From positions 1-64,000 of the forward strand of contig CAZSQM010000008.1 of assembly GCA_964609025.1 (NCBI GenBank): DNA of 64,000 bases. Reading direction: 5' to 3'. Position 1 is the first letter of the stretch; every line of letters begins with the position of its first letter. Position numbers and translations under genes: made by a program. This stretch comes from SIG307 sp964609025. Lineage in GTDB: Bacteria; Bacillota; Clostridia; Lachnospirales; Lachnospiraceae. The notes beneath the pieces were generated by a model that ran no database searches, had not been told where the DNA came from, and saw nothing but the letters and a program-made list of their open reading frames with translations. This document shows, piece after piece, positions 60,975-64,000 of this stretch.

Positions 60975-63059
60975 CTAGATTATTGCATTTGCATCAAGAA
61001 TCAGCGCGACCTCACCGTCACCGAGAATCGTTGCGCCGCCGATCATCTTGTTGTTGTTTATGTATTTCCCGATGGACTTAATTACGATTTCCTGCTGACC
61101 AATCAGGTTATCCACCACAAGACCGGCCAGTTTGTCGCCCTTTGCCACAATAACTACCGTCAGGCTCTCCGGGTTAAAGTCATCCGGTTCCACGTCAAGT
61201 ACCTTTCTTAAACGAATTAACGGAATGACATTGCCGCGCAGGTGAATCACTTCTTTGGTCTGCACATACTTAATGTCCGAAGGCAATACATCCTCGATGG
61301 TCTGGATGCTGCCGAGCGGAATTGCGTATTTCTCGTTTGCCAGTTCTACCATCAGCGCCTGAATAATTGCAAGGGTAAGCGGCAGGCGTACAATAAACGT
61401 CGTACCTGCGCCCAGCACCGTCTTTGCCTCTACATCGCCGCCGAGAGCCTCAATCTTGGACTTTACAACGTCAAGGCCTACGCCTCTGCCGGACAAATCG
61501 GAAATCTTTTCCGCGGTAGAAAAGCTCGGACGGAACAGAAGGTCGATGGTTTCCTTTTCGGAAAGTGCCGCCGCCTGCTCCGGCGTCAGCGTTCCCTTCT
61601 CGACTGCCTTCTTCTTTACCTTCTCCACGTCGATTCCCTTACCGTCGTCCCTTACCTCGATGACTACGTTGTTGCCGTCCTGATAAGCGTTTAAGAAAAT
61701 CGAACCGACCTCCGGCTTTCCTGCTTTGATACGTTCTTCGTTGGACTCAAGACCGTGGTCTGCCGCATTTCTTAACATGTGCATCAGCGGGTCGCCGATT
61801 TCATCAATTACGGTACGGTCAAGCTCGGTTTCCTCACCGGACATATACAGTTCCATTTTCTTATCTAACTTCTTACTGATATCTCGAATCATACGCGGGA
61901 ACCGGCTTACCACGTTCTCAATCGGCACCATTCGGGTTTTCATAACGGACTGATGGAGATTGGTTGTAATTCGTTCCAGGTACTCTATCTGCTCATTGAA
62001 GCCGCTCTCACGAAGCCCTTCCATATCCGCGGTATTGATGGATACCAGACCGTTCTTCGCAATAATCAGCTCGCTGACAAGATTCATCAAATCATCCAGT
62101 TTGTCAATATCAACACGAACGGAACGGTTCACTACCGGCTTGCTCGTTGTCTTTTGCTGTGCGGCTGCTGCCGGTGCTGCGCTTTCCTTCTGCTGTGCGG
62201 AGGTCTGCGCTGCCGCGGAAGAATTGTCTGCCGATGCAACCTCTGCCACCGCTTCCGGAGAAATCGCCTCTACGCAGGCACATTTGATTTCGGAAACGTT
62301 CTCTACTTTCTTCTTCGCAGTTTCGGCGTCTGCCTCCGTAAGCAGCACCACCGTAAAGTCAAAGTCAAAATGCTCATCCTCAATATCCTGTACCTGAGGT
62401 TCGGAATGGATTACCGTACCTAACTCCTCTAATGCCTTAAACACCAGAAAAGCACGCGCCGCTTTTAAAATACAGCTTTCCTGAATATATACCGTCATGG
62501 TAAAAGCATTCATCTTCTCGGAAAGCGCCTTCGCAATGGCACTCTTTTCATGGTCGGCTAACTTAACCGCCTTAACGCCCGTATCGGATACCGCAACAGC
62601 AGCCGGCGCGGAAGCCACCGCAGCAGCAGCCGGTGCCGAAGCCGCCGGTGCAGCCGGTGCGGCACCGCCGCCGACACCCTCGTTTAAGATGTCGTTCAGC
62701 GCTTTTATAATGTCCTCGTTATCCTCGGTACCCTCGTCGCCCGAGTTTACAATCACATCAAGATACTGCTCCAGTGCATCCAGCCCCTTAAACAGCACAT
62801 CCACTAACTTTGCGGACGCTTTCATCTTTCCGTTACGAATCTCGGAAAATACATTTTCCATGTCGTGGGTAAGGCGCTGCATTCTCTTATAGCCCATCGT
62901 TCCCGCCATACCCTTTAAGGAGTGTGCCGCACGGAAAATCTCGTTAATGGTGTCTACATTTTCCGGCTCACGCTCTAAAATAAGAATCTGCTCGTTTAAG
63001 CTCTGCAAATGCTCTTTTGTTTCATCAATAAATATTTCCAAATACTGACTTACATCCAT
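60975..63059 (-). CDS. cheA: Chemotaxis histidine kinase CheA
   Basis: 694 residues with full domain order: P1 phosphotransfer with His46 in RAAHSLKGMAGT; Ala-rich linker (about 130-160); P2 response-regulator docking (about 165-265); second Ala/Gln linker; P3 dimerisation (RVDIDKLDDLMNLVSELI, about 320-380); P4 ATPase with N box HMLRNAADHGLE, G1 RDDGKGID and G2 GRGVGLDVVKSKIEALGG; P5 CheW-like domain. It phosphorylates CheY and CheB. The ATG is 2 bp after the cheB stop. Confidence 0.96.
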   Translation of the reverse strand: MDVSQYLEIFIDETKEHLQSLNEQILILEREPENVDTINEIFRAAHSLKGMAGTMGYKRMQRLTHDMENVFSEIRNGKMKASAKLVDVLFKGLDALEQYLDVIVNSGDEGTEDNEDIIKALNDILNEGVGGGAAPAAPAASAPAAAAVASAPAAVAVSDTGVKAVKLADHEKSAIAKALSEKMNAFTMTVYIQESCILKAARAFLVFKALEELGTVIHSEPQVQDIEDEHFDFDFTVVLLTEADAETAKKKVENVSEIKCACVEAISPEAVAEVASADNSSAAAQTSAQQKESAAPAAAAQQKTTSKPVVNRSVRVDIDKLDDLMNLVSELIIAKNGLVSINTADMEGLRESGFNEQIEYLERITTNLHQSVMKTRMVPIENVVSRFPRMIRDISKKLDKKMELYMSGEETELDRTVIDEIGDPLMHMLRNAADHGLESNEERIKAGKPEVGSIFLNAYQDGNNVVIEVRDDGKGIDVEKVKKKAVEKGTLTPEQAAALSEKETIDLLFRPSFSTAEKISDLSGRGVGLDVVKSKIEALGGDVEAKTVLGAGTTFIVRLPLTLAIIQALMVELANEKYAIPLGSIQTIEDVLPSDIKYVQTKEVIHLRGNVIPLIRLRKVLDVEPDDFNPESLTVVIVAKGDKLAGLVVDNLIGQQEIVIKSIGKYINNNKMIGGATILGDGEVALILDANAII

Positions 63060-63061
63060 AA

Positions 63062-64000
63062 TTATCGCACTCCTACGTTTTTGATAATCGCGTCGGCCAC
63101 TTCCTCCAACGGCAGCATCACATCCGCAAGGCCTGCCTCCTGCAGTACCCTCGGCATTCCGTATACCGTACAGGTAGAAGCCTCCTGACCGATTACATAA
63201 ATGTTATGCTTGTCATTAAGTTGCTTGATTCCTGCGGTTCCATCACCGCCCATACCGGTTAGTACAACGCAGGTAATGTCCTCGTAATCGGATTCTAATA
63301 AAGATTCATACAGAATGTCCGCGCAGGGCTTTAATCCGTTTCTGGCCGCCTCCACCGTCACACGGAGTACATACGACGCGCCGCTCTTTTTTACCCTTAA
63401 CTGCGAACCTCCTTTTGCGATATAAACGGTTCCTTTTTCCAGACGCTCTCCGTCGACAGCTTCTTTTACCGTAAGTTCGCTTAAATCATTCAGACGTGAC
63501 GCTAACGTTTCGGTAAAGCCCGACGGCATATGCTGAACAATCACCATCGGAGCGTCTAAATTCTTCGGAAGTTTCGGAACAACCTGCTGCAACGCTTTCG
63601 GTCCGCCGGTAGAACAGGCAAGCGCAACCAGCTTTGAGGCACCCTTTCCTACCGCTTTGTGCGGTTTTCTCGTCACCGGAGCTTTCGCGGAAATTACAGG
63701 CTTTGTTTCATTTCGCGTTATCTTCGGTTCCCTGACGGTTGTGCGCCTTTGCTCCCTGCGTTCGTCTGCGCCGGAAAAACCGGCGGCACAGGCAAGACAT
63801 GTCAATACTCTGTCATGGAAAGTATTTTCTTTTGCCTCGACAAAACTGTTCGGTTTTGTTACGAAGTCAAAAGCCCCGAGTTCCAACAGCCGGATTGTTT
63901 CGGCTGCGCCTTCCAGTGCGATTGTACTGACTACGATTACCGTCAGCTTTAAATGCAGACGGTTAATTTCCTCCATAAACTCAATTCCGTTCATCTTAGG
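63062..64000 (-). CDS. cheB: Protein-glutamate methylesterase CheB (5' end outside the window)
   Basis: The last 312 residues are present; the start and the phospho-acceptor Asp lie beyond position 64000. The first visible residues, PKMNGIEFMEEI, are the loop after the receiver active site, and TKPNSF holds its conserved Lys. A linker leads to the methylesterase domain with the catalytic Ser (ACSTGGPKAL), His (VQHMPSGF) and Asp (LTGMGGDG). It demethylates chemoreceptors, opposing CheR. Confidence 0.94.
   Translation of the reverse strand, partial: PKMNGIEFMEEINRLHLKLTVIVVSTIALEGAAETIRLLELGAFDFVTKPNSFVEAKENTFHDRVLTCLACAAGFSGADERREQRRTTVREPKITRNETKPVISAKAPVTRKPHKAVGKGASKLVALACSTGGPKALQQVVPKLPKNLDAPMVIVQHMPSGFTETLASRLNDLSELTVKEAVDGERLEKGTVYIAKGGSQLRVKKSGASYVLRVTVEAARNGLKPCADILYESLLESDYEDITCVVLTGMGGDGTAGIKQLNDKHNIYVIGQEASTCTVYGMPRVLQEAGLADVMLPLEEVADAIIKNVGVR

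Overview
The window reads as chromosomal DNA of a motile, Gram-positive anaerobe of the class Clostridia, most likely Lachnospiraceae. This is inferred from gene content, not from a marker gene: PolC-type replicative polymerase, an IspH-ribosomal S1 fusion, a Firmicutes-type plsX-acpP-rnc-smc-ftsY cluster, a SigD/CheA/W/C/D chemotaxis operon, a Na+-translocating biotin decarboxylase operon, and secreted proteins with Thr/Pro/Ala-rich linkers. Nearly all genes are on the minus strand. Shine-Dalgarno sequences are strong (GGAGG), and they move many starts well inside the longest open frames.

Layout, left to right. (1) 0.2-12.1 kb: an operon read from right to left, bactofilin-pyrH-frr-uppS-cdsA-dxr-rseP-ispG-polC (nucleotide, translation, isoprenoid, phospholipid and replication housekeeping). 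(2) 12.2-15.4 kb: a mannitol dehydrogenase-family enzyme, a SpoU-type RNA methyltransferase and a broken metallo-beta-lactamase-fold gene with its own promoter. (3) 15.6-20.7 kb: a five-gene biotin-dependent operon holding two different carboxyltransferases, one biotin carrier and the beta and gamma Na+ pump subunits. (4) 20.7-21.1 kb: a divergent spacer with a large nested palindrome. (5) 21.1-23.2 kb, plus strand: cyclophilin and a polysaccharide deacetylase lipoprotein. (6) 23.3-25.7 kb: a YegP-like protein, then recX and recA, with an SOS box at recA. (7) 25.8-36.9 kb: membrane protein, phosphodiester glycosidase, rapZ, threonine ammonia-lyase, ftsY-smc-rnc-acpP-plsX and cheR. (8) 37.0-40.9 kb: ispH-rpsA fusion, cmk and a flavoprotein. 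(9) 40.97-41.32 kb: a second and larger nested palindrome. (10) 41.4-46.4 kb: a lipoprotein, pgsA, rimO, folD and cardiolipin synthase. (11) 46.7-52.0 kb: TSUP exporter, DUF308 protein, a divergent TetR regulator, and an ABC transporter preceded by a leader with promoter, terminator and small ORF. (12) 52.3-54.4 kb: remnant of a secreted SGNH hydrolase, then tsf and rpsB. (13) 54.7-64.0 kb: the distal part of the flagellar/chemotaxis operon, cheB-cheA-cheW-cheC-cheD-(114 aa)-sigD-fapA-(104 aa)-DUF6115-MltG-like, with cheB cut by the window edge.

In Bacillus subtilis cheB...sigD-swrB-rpsB-tsf-pyrH-frr-uppS-cdsA-dxr-rseP-(proS)-polC is one continuous stretch. Here both halves of that order survive at opposite ends of the window, separated by about 40 kb of other genes between tsf and pyrH.

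The least explained structures are the two long nested palindromes, which share TTTTTTAC...GTAAAAAA ends but have mostly different arms; the ABC-transporter leader; and the hybrid decarboxylase/transcarboxylase operon. I saw no CRISPR array, tRNA, rRNA, insertion sequence with transposase, or prophage.
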